This document shows, in pieces, positions 44,366 to 52,688 of a stretch of DNA of 64,000 nucleotides (position 1 is the first letter of the stretch; each line of letters starts with the position of its first letter). A program made the translations under genes and the position numbers. The stretch is from positions 124,001 through 188,000 of the forward strand of contig CAWDGV010000007.1 of assembly GCA_963801985.1 (NCBI GenBank), written 5' to 3'. This stretch comes from JABDQZ01 sp963801985. GTDB taxonomy: Bacteria; Pseudomonadota; Gammaproteobacteria; Chromatiales; Chromatiaceae. The notes under the pieces are model-generated. The model worked only from the letters and a program-made list of their open reading frames with translations, was not told where the DNA came from and did no database searches.

Positions 44366-44944
44366 ATGAAACTTTTCTCCGGTCTTTATTCGCGCGTCAT
44401 GCAATGGTCAAGACACCGTCACGCTTCACGATACCTGGCTGGATTGAGTTTTGCTGAATCCTCTTTTTTCCCTATTCCCCCTGATGTGATGCTTGCTCCA
44501 ATGAGCATGGCTAAACCCGAACAGGCGTGGCGACTGGCGGCAATCACCACTATAGCCTCTGTGATAGGTGGTGTTTTTGGCTATCTGATTGGCTGGTTCG
44601 CCTTTGAGGCAATTGAACCTTTTCTCCATGAGATTGGATACCATGATAAATATCTGCGGGCAAAGTCCTGGTTTGATGAGTGGGGGTTCTGGGCAATCTT
44701 TATTGCCGGTTTTTCTCCGATACCCTATAAGATTTTCACGATTACAGCTGGTGTTATTTCAATGGCGCTCCTGCCATTCTTAATAGCATCAGTGATTGGC
44801 AGGGGTGCGCGCTTCTTTCTGGTAGCCGGTTTAATGTCCTGGGGTGGTGAAAGAATGGAAAAGAAACTCCACCAGTATATTGATCTGCTTGGCTGGTTAA
44901 CCATTATTGCTGTTGTGGCTGTTATCTTTTATGCAAGGCATTAA
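44366..44944 (+). CDS. yqaA: DedA-family membrane protein YqaA
   Basis: 192 residues. SNARE-associated/DedA-type membrane protein with the SFFPIPPDVMLAPMS entry and the mirrored FSPIPYKIFTITAG re-entrant signature near 118. Several hydrophobic segments are seen. DedA proteins are thought to act in lipid flipping and envelope homeostasis. surE-pcm-yqaA-nlpD-rpoS order is known in several Gammaproteobacteria. The start directly follows the pcm stop. Confidence 0.9.
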   Translation: MKLFSGLYSRVMQWSRHRHASRYLAGLSFAESSFFPIPPDVMLAPMSMAKPEQAWRLAAITTIASVIGGVFGYLIGWFAFEAIEPFLHEIGYHDKYLRAKSWFDEWGFWAIFIAGFSPIPYKIFTITAGVISMALLPFLIASVIGRGARFFLVAGLMSWGGERMEKKLHQYIDLLGWLTIIAVVAVIFYARH

Positions 44945-44979
44945 CAATTTAGAATAATTAAAATCAGACCTTAAGCCTG

Positions 44980-45786
44980 ATGGTGTTATCCCTGACCCAA
45001 ATCAAAAGAAGCTTTACCAGGATAGTATTTTTCATACTGCTGGTTAACCTGGCAGCCTGTACCAGTACCTGGAAAGCGCCAGTTCACAGTTACCCAAACA
45101 ACAGTCAGCTCCAAACCCAGACCTATCGGGATTCCTCACCAATTAACAGCACCTGGTATCGTGTCAGGAAAGGCGATACGCTCTATGCAATTGCCTGGCG
45201 CACAGGACGTGATTACCAAAACCTTGCAAGATGGAACAGGTTGTCAGCACCATACACAATTTATGTTGGCCAGGTATTGAGAACCAGGCCGCCAACAAAA
45301 ACGACTGTTACAGCCAGTCAGAAACCTCCCAAAGCCGTAGCTCAAAATACGGCTAAAAAAGCCACGACCAAGGTCACTCCAGTTGTCACTAAAAAAGAAA
45401 TATTCAAGAAGTCTTTAAGATGGCGTTGGCCGACTAACGGTAAAGTTATTAAAGGTTTCAGGAAAGATGACGATACTAGAAAGGGAATTGTACTTTCAGG
45501 TAAAGTTGGTCAATCGATTTTATCAGCGGAACAAGGTAAGGTTGTTTACAGTGGTAGTGGACTGATTGGCTACGGTCAGCTTATTATCATTAAACATAAC
45601 AATAATTATTTAAGTGCCTACGGACATAACCGGAAAATACTGGTTAAAGAAGGTGACTGGGTAACCAAAGGAAAGAAAATTGCAGAAATGGGTATGAATG
45701 ACACGGGTGTGCCCGCCTTGCATTTTGAGATCAGGAAGAATGGTAATCCACTCAATCCTGTTGCTGTATTACCTGGGCGAAAATAA
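44980..45786 (+). CDS. nlpD: NlpD-like LysM/degenerate LytM lipoprotein
   Basis: 268 residues: a signal peptide ending in the lipobox NLAAC (Cys26), and a LysM domain at about 58-102 (YRVRKGDTLYAIAWRTG). A Lys/Thr/Pro linker follows. The C-terminal LytM (M23) domain starts about 148. The metal ligands of active M23 enzymes are missing: the usual HxGxD position reads RKGIVL. It is therefore an EnvC/NlpD-type activator of amidase (AmiC) at septum splitting, not a peptidase. It is followed by rpoS; in related bacteria rpoS is transcribed partly from within nlpD. Confidence 0.9.
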   Translation: MVLSLTQIKRSFTRIVFFILLVNLAACTSTWKAPVHSYPNNSQLQTQTYRDSSPINSTWYRVRKGDTLYAIAWRTGRDYQNLARWNRLSAPYTIYVGQVLRTRPPTKTTVTASQKPPKAVAQNTAKKATTKVTPVVTKKEIFKKSLRWRWPTNGKVIKGFRKDDDTRKGIVLSGKVGQSILSAEQGKVVYSGSGLIGYGQLIIIKHNNNYLSAYGHNRKILVKEGDWVTKGKKIAEMGMNDTGVPALHFEIRKNGNPLNPVAVLPGRK

Positions 45787-45836
45787 CGGCATAATTTTTT
45801 TCGTCTGTTTTTCCAGGGGGAGGAGAATGAGGGCTT

Positions 45837-46847
45837 ATGGCTCATAAGAAAGAAGATGATGAAATAGTTCTGCTCGATGAAGAGGGTGATACCTCGATCA
45901 TTGATGATGTGGATGAAAGTGACAGCGTGCTGGTTGATGATGATGCTGACAGCAGTATTATAGATGTCAAAAAAAAACCGGAAGCACAAGTGCAAGCGCA
46001 ACCTGGCACAGATGGAACTCTGGACCCGACTCGCATATATCTCAGTGAAATCGGTGCATCTAAATTATTAACTGCAGAAGAAGAGGTATATTATGCGCGT
46101 CTTGCACAGAAAGGCGACGTAGCCGGTCGGCAGCGCATGATCGAAAGCAACCTGCGGCTTGTCGTTAAGATTGCACGTCGCTATATGAATCGAGGACTGG
46201 CTCTTCTGGATCTGATTGAGGAGGGTAACCTGGGTTTGATACGGGCTGTGGAAAAATTTGACCCTGAAAGAGGGTTTCGTTTTTCAACTTATGCAACCTG
46301 GTGGATTCGTCAGACCATTGAACGCGCGATCATGAACCAGACTCGCACCATCCGCCTGCCAATTCATGTCGTTAAAGAAATCAATGTTTATCTGAGGGCT
46401 GCTCGCCAGTTAAGTCAGACAATGGACCATGAGCCGACAGCAGAAGATATTGCCGAGTTGCTGGACAAACCCATCAGTGAAGTAAAGCGCATGTTTGGTC
46501 TGAATGAGCGAGTCACTTCTGTAGACATGCCCTACGGAAAAGATGCAGAAAAGCCTTTGCTGGACAGTATTCCTGATGAGGCTGCCAAGGATCCTACTGA
46601 AACATTACAAAATGATGGCCTTAACGAGCACCTGGATAAGTGGCTGAATAAACTTAATGATAAGCAGCGGGAAGTCGTAGAACGACGTTTTGGCTTGCAT
46701 GGTTATGAGAATTCGACGCTTGAACAGGTTGCCAACGAACTGGGAGTAACACGTGAGCGGGTCAGGCAGATTCAAATTGATGCGTTGCGACGTTTACGCA
46801 ATATCCTGGAACAGGATGGCTATTCGATCGATACGATTTTTCAGTAA
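45837..46847 (+). CDS. rpoS: RNA polymerase sigma factor RpoS
   Basis: Stationary-phase and stress sigma factor of the sigma-70 family. It has 336 residues. An acidic N-terminal region of about 55 residues is followed by DPTRIYLSEIGASKLLTAEEE (region 1.2), GNLGLIRAVEKFDPERGFRF and WWIRQTIERAIM (region 2). Region 4 contains LGVTRERVRQIQIDALRRLR. A GGAGGAG run at 45818-45825 lies 11 bases before the ATG. A closer ATG (45827) opens only a six-codon reading that crosses the rpoS start. Confidence 0.96.
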   Translation: MAHKKEDDEIVLLDEEGDTSIIDDVDESDSVLVDDDADSSIIDVKKKPEAQVQAQPGTDGTLDPTRIYLSEIGASKLLTAEEEVYYARLAQKGDVAGRQRMIESNLRLVVKIARRYMNRGLALLDLIEEGNLGLIRAVEKFDPERGFRFSTYATWWIRQTIERAIMNQTRTIRLPIHVVKEINVYLRAARQLSQTMDHEPTAEDIAELLDKPISEVKRMFGLNERVTSVDMPYGKDAEKPLLDSIPDEAAKDPTETLQNDGLNEHLDKWLNKLNDKQREVVERRFGLHGYENSTLEQVANELGVTRERVRQIQIDALRRLRNILEQDGYSIDTIFQ

Positions 46848-46849
46848 TT

Positions 46850-47221
46850 CTAGACTGGTAAAAGAGCCGCGAGGATGTTGCGGCCTTCAGATACTAGTAT
46901 ATTAAAGGTTCTGCAGGCTGCGGGTGTATCCATGATTTCAATACCGACAGATCGTTTATAAAACGGTTCCAGCCACTGATCCTCCGGGAAAACCAGTTTT
47001 TTACCGGTTCCCAAAATAATAGCTTCCACATCTTCTGTAGCAATTAAGTCAAAACTGTCCTGGTTCAGGGCGCTAATATCCAAAGTTGACCAGGCTGCCG
47101 GTGGCCTGTCAGGCCAGATGATCTGGCTACCGGTCAATCTCTGACCTCTAACCGTAAACTCGCCTTCAGCATAAGCTGTTATCAAGTATGCCTGTGAATC
47201 ATCATTTAAACTCAGTTTCAT
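46850..47221 (-). CDS. Mth938-like domain protein (DUF498)
   Basis: 123 residues from ATG 47221; the frame is open to 47254 without homology. The Mth938/NDUFAF3-like fold is suggested by the AYAEGEFTVRGQRLTGSQIIWPDR strand and hairpin, AIILGTGKKLVFP near 71, and GIEIMDTPAACRTFNILVSEGRNILAALLP at the C-terminus. The biochemical role is not known; mitochondrial homologues help assemble complex I. It is convergent with rpoS and divergent from alaC. Confidence 0.8.
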   Translation of the reverse strand: MKLSLNDDSQAYLITAYAEGEFTVRGQRLTGSQIIWPDRPPAAWSTLDISALNQDSFDLIATEDVEAIILGTGKKLVFPEDQWLEPFYKRSVGIEIMDTPAACRTFNILVSEGRNILAALLPV

Positions 47222-47332
47222 GGTTAATTCCTCTTTGAAATATGACTTTAACATCGATTGAATTTTTTTGATTGCTCAGGTAGCTTATGCGTTTGATTAT
47301 CATATTTGCTTTTGCAGTATTTCGAGGCTCCC

Positions 47333-48628
47333 GTGTCAGCACCTGAAATGGATGAATTCCGCCGGATCAAACGGTTACCGCCGTATGTCTTTGCTATTGT
47401 TAATGAATTAAAAGCCGAGGCACGTAGTCGAGGAGAGGATATTATTGATTTTGGCATGGGCAACCCTGATCAGCCTACGCCTGAACATATCGTCAATAAA
47501 CTGGTTGAGGCAGCCCAGCGTAAAGATACGCACCGTTATTCCATGTCCAAGGGTGTCCCACGCCTGCGACGTGCCATGAGTAACTGGTATAAAGATCGTT
47601 ATAATGTTGACCTGGATCCGGAAAGCCAGATTATTGCCACGATTGGTTCCAAGGAAGGGCTGGCCCACCTGGCTTTGGCGACGATGGGGCCGGGTGACTC
47701 GGTTCTGGTACCAAACCCGGCTTATCCCATTCATCCCTATGGTTTTATTATTGCCGGTGCCGATGTCAGGCACGTGCCAATGACGCCTGACGTGGATTTT
47801 TTTGAAAAACTGGTTGAGGCGATCAAGGATTCCTGGCCGCGCCCTAAAATGCTGGTATTGAATTTTCCCGGTAACCCGACCACTCAATGTGTGGAACTCG
47901 ATTTTTTTGAAAAAGTCATTGATATTGCCAAGCAATATAATATCTGGGTGATACACGACCTGGCTTACGCCGATATTGTTTTTGATGGATATGTTGCACC
48001 ATCAATTTTACAGGTGAAGGGTGCTGAAGATATCGCTGTTGAAGCTTTTTCACTTTCCAAAAGTTATAATATGCCCGGCTGGCGTGTTGGTTTTATGAGT
48101 GGTAATAAAACCTTGATTGGAGCGTTGGGGCGTATCAAGTCCTATCTCGATTACGGAACATTTACACCCATTCAGATTGCTGCAATCAGTGCATTGGAAG
48201 GCCCGCAGGACTGTGTCCAGGAAATCTGCCAGATGTACCAGGACAGGCGGGATGTGCTTTGTGATGGTCTGAATACAATCGGCTGGCATGTCGAAAAGCC
48301 AAAAGCAACCATGTTTTTATGGGCACCAATTCCTGAGTATTACCGTGAAATGGGTTCTCTTGAGTTTTCCAAAAAATTACTGGCTGAAGCCAAAGTTGCT
48401 GTTTCACCAGGGATCGGCTTCGGCGAATATGGCGATAGCTTTGTACGTTTTGGGCTCATAGAAAATGAACATCGTACCAGGCAGGCGATCAGGGGCATCC
48501 GTGAGATGTTCAAAAACGATGGGCTGCTCATAAACAGATTTGAGGAGATTTATGTTGGAACCAGTGAATGTTGGTTTATTGGGTTTAGGAACAGTCGGTG
48601 GAGGTACGCTGAATGTTTTGGCCCGTAA
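47333..48628 (+). CDS. alaC: Alanine/glutamate-pyruvate aminotransferase AlaC
   Basis: PLP aminotransferase, class I fold, making alanine from pyruvate. A GTG at 47333 five bases after GAGG is the best start; the TTG at 47306 lacks a ribosome site. Marks are GMGNPDQPTPEHIV, YSMSKGVPRLRRAM, NFPGNPTTQCV, IHDLAYADIVFDGY, and SLSKSYNMPGWRVGF with the PLP lysine. The C-terminus runs 77 bases into hom (up to 48628). A one-base deletion in the real sequence near 48530 would instead end it at a TGA just ahead of hom. Confidence 0.93.
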   Translation: MSAPEMDEFRRIKRLPPYVFAIVNELKAEARSRGEDIIDFGMGNPDQPTPEHIVNKLVEAAQRKDTHRYSMSKGVPRLRRAMSNWYKDRYNVDLDPESQIIATIGSKEGLAHLALATMGPGDSVLVPNPAYPIHPYGFIIAGADVRHVPMTPDVDFFEKLVEAIKDSWPRPKMLVLNFPGNPTTQCVELDFFEKVIDIAKQYNIWVIHDLAYADIVFDGYVAPSILQVKGAEDIAVEAFSLSKSYNMPGWRVGFMSGNKTLIGALGRIKSYLDYGTFTPIQIAAISALEGPQDCVQEICQMYQDRRDVLCDGLNTIGWHVEKPKATMFLWAPIPEYYREMGSLEFSKKLLAEAKVAVSPGIGFGEYGDSFVRFGLIENEHRTRQAIRGIREMFKNDGLLINRFEEIYVGTSECWFIGFRNSRWRYAECFGP

Positions 48629-49868
48629 TGCGGAAGAAATTGCGCGTCGTGCGGGCAGAATGATCAAGATCACTCATGCTGCAGCTAAAGCTTATGATCC
48701 TGAGGGTTTGCATGGTCTTGATGCCGTTGAAGTCAGTGATGATGCTTTTGCCGTCGTAAGAAATCCCGATATTGATATTGTCGTTGAACTTATTGGCGGT
48801 TACTCACCAGCGCGTGAACTGGTTCTTGAGGCCATTGAGAATGGTAAACATGTTGTTACTGCCAACAAGGCGCTTATAGCCTTGCATGGTAACGAAATAT
48901 TTGAAGCAGCTGAGAAGAAAGGCGTGATGGTTGCCTTTGAAGCCGCTGTTGCTGGTGGTATACCCATTATTAAAGCGGTCCGTGAAGGTCTTGCCGCAAA
49001 CCAGATCGAATGGATAGCAGGTATTATCAATGGTACAGGTAACTTTATCCTGACTGAAATGAAAGACAAAGGCCGTGAATTTGCTGATGTCCTGCAGGAA
49101 GCCCAGGCTTTGGGGTATGCAGAAGCTGATCCAACCTTTGATGTTGAAGGTATTGATGCTGCACACAAACTGACTATCCTGGCTTCTCTGGCATTTGGCA
49201 TACCGCTGCAGTTCGACAAGACCTACACTGAAGGTATCGCCAACATTGAGCCTCAGGACGTCACTTATGCTGAAAAGCTGGGTTACCGCATCAAGCACCT
49301 CGGTGTAACCCGTAAGACGGATAAAGGCATTGAACTGAGAGTACATCCAACCCTGATTCCTCACAGAAGACTGATCGCCAATGTTGATGGAGTGATGAAT
49401 GCCGTGCTTGTAATGGGGGATGCTGTTGGACCGACATTGTATTACGGTGCGGGTGCAGGTTCAGAACCTACGGCATCTGCCGTGATTGCCGATATCGTTG
49501 ATATTGCACGTGCATTGACAGCTGATCCAGAGCACCGTGTGCCTCACCTGGCATTCCAGCCGAGCCGGTTATCCTCGACTCCCGTCGTTACAATGGATGA
49601 TGTGCAAACGGCCTATTACCTGAGAATGTCTGCCAGGGATAAACCCGGCGTGGTGGCGCAGGTTGCAGGTATTCTGGGTGAAATGGAAATCAGTATTGAG
49701 GCTATACAGCAGAAAGAACCTGAAGAGGGCGAAGACAGTGCCTCCCTGGTTATGCTGACCCAGCCTGTTTATGAAAAAAATATGAAGCAGGCTATCAACT
49801 TGATAGAAGCGCTGGATACTATCAATGGCAAGGTGGTCATGATTCGTGTCGAGCATCTCGATAGCTGA
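48552..49868 (+). CDS. hom: Homoserine dehydrogenase
   Basis: Reduces aspartate semialdehyde to homoserine, the branch toward threonine, methionine and isoleucine. It has 438 residues with GAGGAG before ATG 48552. NVGLLGLGTVGGGTLNVL is the NAD(P) site. ANKALIALHG, EAAVAGGIPIIK and INGTGNFILTEM (catalytic region) follow, and a C-terminal ACT domain from about 350 gives feedback control, probably by threonine. alaC-hom is a frequent pair; thrC, which usually follows, is absent here. Confidence 0.96.
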   Translation: MLEPVNVGLLGLGTVGGGTLNVLARNAEEIARRAGRMIKITHAAAKAYDPEGLHGLDAVEVSDDAFAVVRNPDIDIVVELIGGYSPARELVLEAIENGKHVVTANKALIALHGNEIFEAAEKKGVMVAFEAAVAGGIPIIKAVREGLAANQIEWIAGIINGTGNFILTEMKDKGREFADVLQEAQALGYAEADPTFDVEGIDAAHKLTILASLAFGIPLQFDKTYTEGIANIEPQDVTYAEKLGYRIKHLGVTRKTDKGIELRVHPTLIPHRRLIANVDGVMNAVLVMGDAVGPTLYYGAGAGSEPTASAVIADIVDIARALTADPEHRVPHLAFQPSRLSSTPVVTMDDVQTAYYLRMSARDKPGVVAQVAGILGEMEISIEAIQQKEPEEGEDSASLVMLTQPVYEKNMKQAINLIEALDTINGKVVMIRVEHLDS

Positions 49869-49926
49869 TTCAAGTTGCTCAAGATATTCAATTGATAGCG
49901 GGGCTGATGATTTTACAAGCCTGTCT

Positions 49927-50946
49927 ATGTCCCGGAAATCGCCCGAATTTCATATAGTTATCCCAGGATTGTTTGAGGCGGTTTCCGCAACTTCCAGGCA
50001 ATTGCGCGCAGGCTCGTTTCCGGCACTGGAAAAATTTCTTTCACGCTCACAGGTATCTGATTTTGCGGGCGATTACCCGCACGTATTGGCTCATCTTTTG
50101 GGGTTGCCGTTCGATCGGCAGCATGACGTTCCAACGGCAGCCTTATCTGCGTTTGGCACTGTCGCTGAGACGGAGCTCATGGAGTATAGCTGGATTCAGG
50201 CCTTTCCGGTTTTGTTGCAGCCCGACCGTGACAGACTGGTATTACATCCTGCACCCGCTAATTTATACCAGCGAACCAACCTGCCCAGGTTAGAGACCCT
50301 TAGACGCCGGATTATTGAACATTTTTCTCCATTCTTTAGCGATATTCTTCTGACTGAAGAAAATGGCTGGTTGTTCAAGTTGCCAAAAGACGCAAAAATT
50401 TCAACTTCACCACTGATCGATACAGTAGGCAGAAATATTGACAACCTGATGCCTGTAGGTGAAGAGCAGTCCCGGTGGCATAGTCTGATGAATGAAATGC
50501 AGATGCTGTTTTACAGCCAGAATTGTGATGCGCTTGGTTTCAATTCACTTTGGTTTGAAGGGGTGGGACGGTTGCCTCAAAAGAATCACATAAAATCTGC
50601 TGTGGCCGGACTGGGAACGGAGCCACTGCTGGAGGCGATGACTTCATGGCATGGTGTCATTACATTTGATTCGTTAGATGATTTTGTCCCGCAGGCAGGT
50701 GATTTCGTATCTCTGGTAAGCGCAGATTTGTCGATTATGCGTTCAATTCAGGGCCGCTCAGAAGAGCGCTGGCTTCAAACCATGAAAGAGCTGGACGGGC
50801 TGTTTCTCAGGCTTCGAAATTTACTTGTAAGCGGGGTAATTTCATCTATCAGTCTCTATCCAATGAATGAAACTGTTCATAAAATTGAAGGCAGGGCAGG
50901 TTCTTTTAAATTCTGGAAGAAATCTTTACCGTTAGGACACTGGTAG
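49927..50946 (+). CDS. RpfE-type / phosphoglycerate mutase-like conserved protein
   Basis: 339 residues from ATG 49927 (the frame is open from GTG 49846). It begins with the strand EFHIVIPGLF as in alkaline-phosphatase-fold proteins, and LPALEKFLSRS-like and LAHLLGLPF segments follow. VPTAALSAFGT, EYSWIQAFPVLLQPDRDRLVLHPA and GFNSLWFEGVGRLP are shared with proteins annotated as RpfE-type regulatory or cofactor-independent phosphoglycerate mutase-like. I recall this type from Xanthomonas and beta-Proteobacteria. Metal ligands of true mutases are not obvious. It probably shares the hom operon; its function is not established. Confidence 0.6.
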   Translation: MSRKSPEFHIVIPGLFEAVSATSRQLRAGSFPALEKFLSRSQVSDFAGDYPHVLAHLLGLPFDRQHDVPTAALSAFGTVAETELMEYSWIQAFPVLLQPDRDRLVLHPAPANLYQRTNLPRLETLRRRIIEHFSPFFSDILLTEENGWLFKLPKDAKISTSPLIDTVGRNIDNLMPVGEEQSRWHSLMNEMQMLFYSQNCDALGFNSLWFEGVGRLPQKNHIKSAVAGLGTEPLLEAMTSWHGVITFDSLDDFVPQAGDFVSLVSADLSIMRSIQGRSEERWLQTMKELDGLFLRLRNLLVSGVISSISLYPMNETVHKIEGRAGSFKFWKKSLPLGHW

Positions 50947-50978
50947 GATAAACATAATTAGTGGCTCCTGAAAATATA

Positions 50979-50992
50979 TTGATATAGATCAA
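50979..50992. promoter_or_regulatory. Perfect FNR/ANR box
   Basis: TTGAT-ATAG-ATCAA is an exact match to the FNR/ANR consensus. The centre, 50985.5, is 41.5 bases before 51027. TAAGAT occupies 51015-51020, exactly the -12 to -7 position of a class II FNR-activated promoter on the plus strand. No protein gene starts within 280 bases, but a structured, terminated RNA does. Confidence 0.75.
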
Positions 50993-51026
50993 GGTAGCCG
51001 GTAAACCGAGGTATTAAGATTAAAGC

Positions 51027-51121
51027 GTCTATGGAAGATCACTCCATAGCAATAGCGCTAGCTATAAGCCGGATAAAGATTATGACGATTAGCCTCCCGT
51101 TATTTTTATCCGGCTTTTTTT
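51027..51121 (+). ncRNA. Candidate FNR-activated small regulatory RNA
   Basis: About 95 bases from the predicted start to the end of the T-run. Three elements follow each other. Hairpin CTATGGA-agatcac-TCCATAG (51029-51049) starts two bases after the predicted +1. A short hairpin ATAGC-gcta-GCTAT (51052-51065) is next. A long terminator stem (51066-51116) has a 27-base loop containing the pyrimidine-rich CCTCCC (51093-51098). A C-rich unpaired stretch of this sort could pair with ribosome-binding sites. The arrangement of FNR site, promoter, leading hairpin and terminator matches FnrS-like oxygen-controlled sRNAs in design, not in visible sequence. It is unproven; it could also be a terminated leader of the downstream glycosyltransferase gene. 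Confidence 0.55.
51066..51121 (+). terminator. Intrinsic terminator of the small RNA / RpfE-type gene
   Basis: AAGCCGGATAAA (51066-51077) pairs perfectly with TTTATCCGGCTT (51105-51116), followed by a T-run to 51121. The loop of 27 bases is unusually large. The 162 bases after it up to the glycosyltransferase start hold no gene, no convincing sigma-54 site (TGGC-N8-TTGC) and no other structure. Confidence 0.85.
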
Positions 51122-51283
51122 CGGTCTTTATCTCAATCTGTGCGCTTTTTTCAGACTCATACTGATTTCTATCTACACCCTAAAAGAAACAGGTGATAGG
51201 ATTAGGTATTTGTTGCATCAAACAAAAGCCAACAACAATAAAATGTCACATTACAAATCTCATACCCTGACAGGAGATGCTGA

Positions 51284-52672
51284 ATGATACGTATCTTTGG
51301 TCATTACATGTCCAAATTGTTCCTGTTTTTGACTCTGGCAGAGTTTGTCATATGTAATGTCAGTCTTCATGCCGGTATCTACTTCCAGCGTATCTATGAT
51401 AGTGGTTTGCCACAGATTTCGGTCGATACAGCAAACTCGATTTCATCCCTTTTTGCGGCCAGCATTGTGCTGTCAATGACCTCGGTAGGGCTTTATCAGC
51501 GTGGTCAGACTCTGGGTCCTGCGATGTTATTGAAAATGGCCGTTGCTTATCTCTTTGCATCGATCATTTTGATGATAGTCTTTTTTATTTTTCCTTCTCT
51601 TTACCTGGGGCGCGAAATTGTTGCCTGGTCGATGACAACATCTTTTATTGGCATGCTCGCTTTTAGAAGCCTGTTCTTCCACATAGCTGGAGCTGATGCC
51701 CAAAAAAGACGTGTCCTCGTTATTGGTACTGGCAAAAATGCCGCTGTTTTGCGTGATCTTGAAAAGGACTCTGAAACTTTCATGGTCGTTTCTTATAAGT
51801 ACATCAAGGACAAGGAGCTCACGATACCATTTAAATTGCACATGCCGGAAGACTGGCATTTGTCAGACTATATTTTTGATCAGGACATCGATGAGATCGT
51901 CATCGCGGTTGATGACAGGCGTAAGAGATTGCCGCTTGATGAGATACTGGATTGCAAGATGATGGGTGTTGACGTGCTGGATATGCTTGGTTTCCAGGAA
52001 AAAGAGCTCTTCAATATCAACATTGAACACCTGCATCCCAGCTGGATATTTTTCTCTACCGGATTCAGGTTAGGTTTTGTTGCACGCTTGTTAAAACGCC
52101 TTTTTGATATTTTTGTCAGCCTGATTATTTTGATTGTCATGATGCCTGCGATGTTACTGGTTGCTTTATTGAGCTTGCTTGAATCGGGCTTTAAAGCACC
52201 TGTTTTCTACTTCCAGGACAGGGTCGGGTTGAATGGAAAAATTTTCAGGGTTTACAAATTCCGTAGTATGCGGGTTGATGCTGAATCTGATGGTAAAGCA
52301 AAATGGGCAAGTGCCGACGACAACCGTATTACCGGCCTGGGCAAATTCATTCGTAAAACCCGGATTGACGAGCTTCCTCAACTGCTGAATATCTTGCGCG
52401 GTGAAATGTCTGTTGTTGGTCCAAGGCCTGAGCGCCCGGAATTTGTAAAGCATCTGAACAATACGATTCCATTTTATAATGAAAGGCATCGCTATAAACC
52501 CGGGCTGGCAGGCTGGGCTCAATTACGCTATCCCTACGGTGCTTCAGATGAAGATGCCAAGCAAAAACTGCAATTTGATCTGTATTATATTAAAAATGCG
52601 AGCCTGTTTCTTGACTTCGTTATCCTGATCGAGACGGTTGAGGTGGTTATCTGGGGTAAAGGTGTACGCTAA
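51284..52672 (+). CDS. PEP-CTERM system-associated sugar transferase (TIGR03013 type)
   Basis: 462 residues. Four N-terminal membrane segments (about 10-130) precede a nucleotide-binding-like region (RVLVIGTGKNAAVL near 145). A fifth membrane segment lies near 280. The bacterial sugar transferase domain follows, with FRVYKFRSMRVDAES near 322, FIRKTRIDELPQLLNILRGEMSVVGPRPERPEF and RYKPGLAGWAQL. It primes exopolysaccharide synthesis by moving a hexose-1-phosphate to undecaprenyl phosphate. The following PrsK/PrsR/PrsT genes mark the exosortase-linked subtype. GGAG lies six bases upstream of the ATG. Confidence 0.9.
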   Translation: MIRIFGHYMSKLFLFLTLAEFVICNVSLHAGIYFQRIYDSGLPQISVDTANSISSLFAASIVLSMTSVGLYQRGQTLGPAMLLKMAVAYLFASIILMIVFFIFPSLYLGREIVAWSMTTSFIGMLAFRSLFFHIAGADAQKRRVLVIGTGKNAAVLRDLEKDSETFMVVSYKYIKDKELTIPFKLHMPEDWHLSDYIFDQDIDEIVIAVDDRRKRLPLDEILDCKMMGVDVLDMLGFQEKELFNINIEHLHPSWIFFSTGFRLGFVARLLKRLFDIFVSLIILIVMMPAMLLVALLSLLESGFKAPVFYFQDRVGLNGKIFRVYKFRSMRVDAESDGKAKWASADDNRITGLGKFIRKTRIDELPQLLNILRGEMSVVGPRPERPEFVKHLNNTIPFYNERHRYKPGLAGWAQLRYPYGASDEDAKQKLQFDLYYIKNASLFLDFVILIETVEVVIWGKGVR

Positions 52673-52688
52673 GCCCGTATAATGTTTT

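Noticed and set aside
51122..51283. Sigma-54 promoter ahead of the sugar transferase
   Set aside because: PrsR should act on sigma-54 promoters, but no GG-N10-GC pair with TGGC/TTGC context is seen here.
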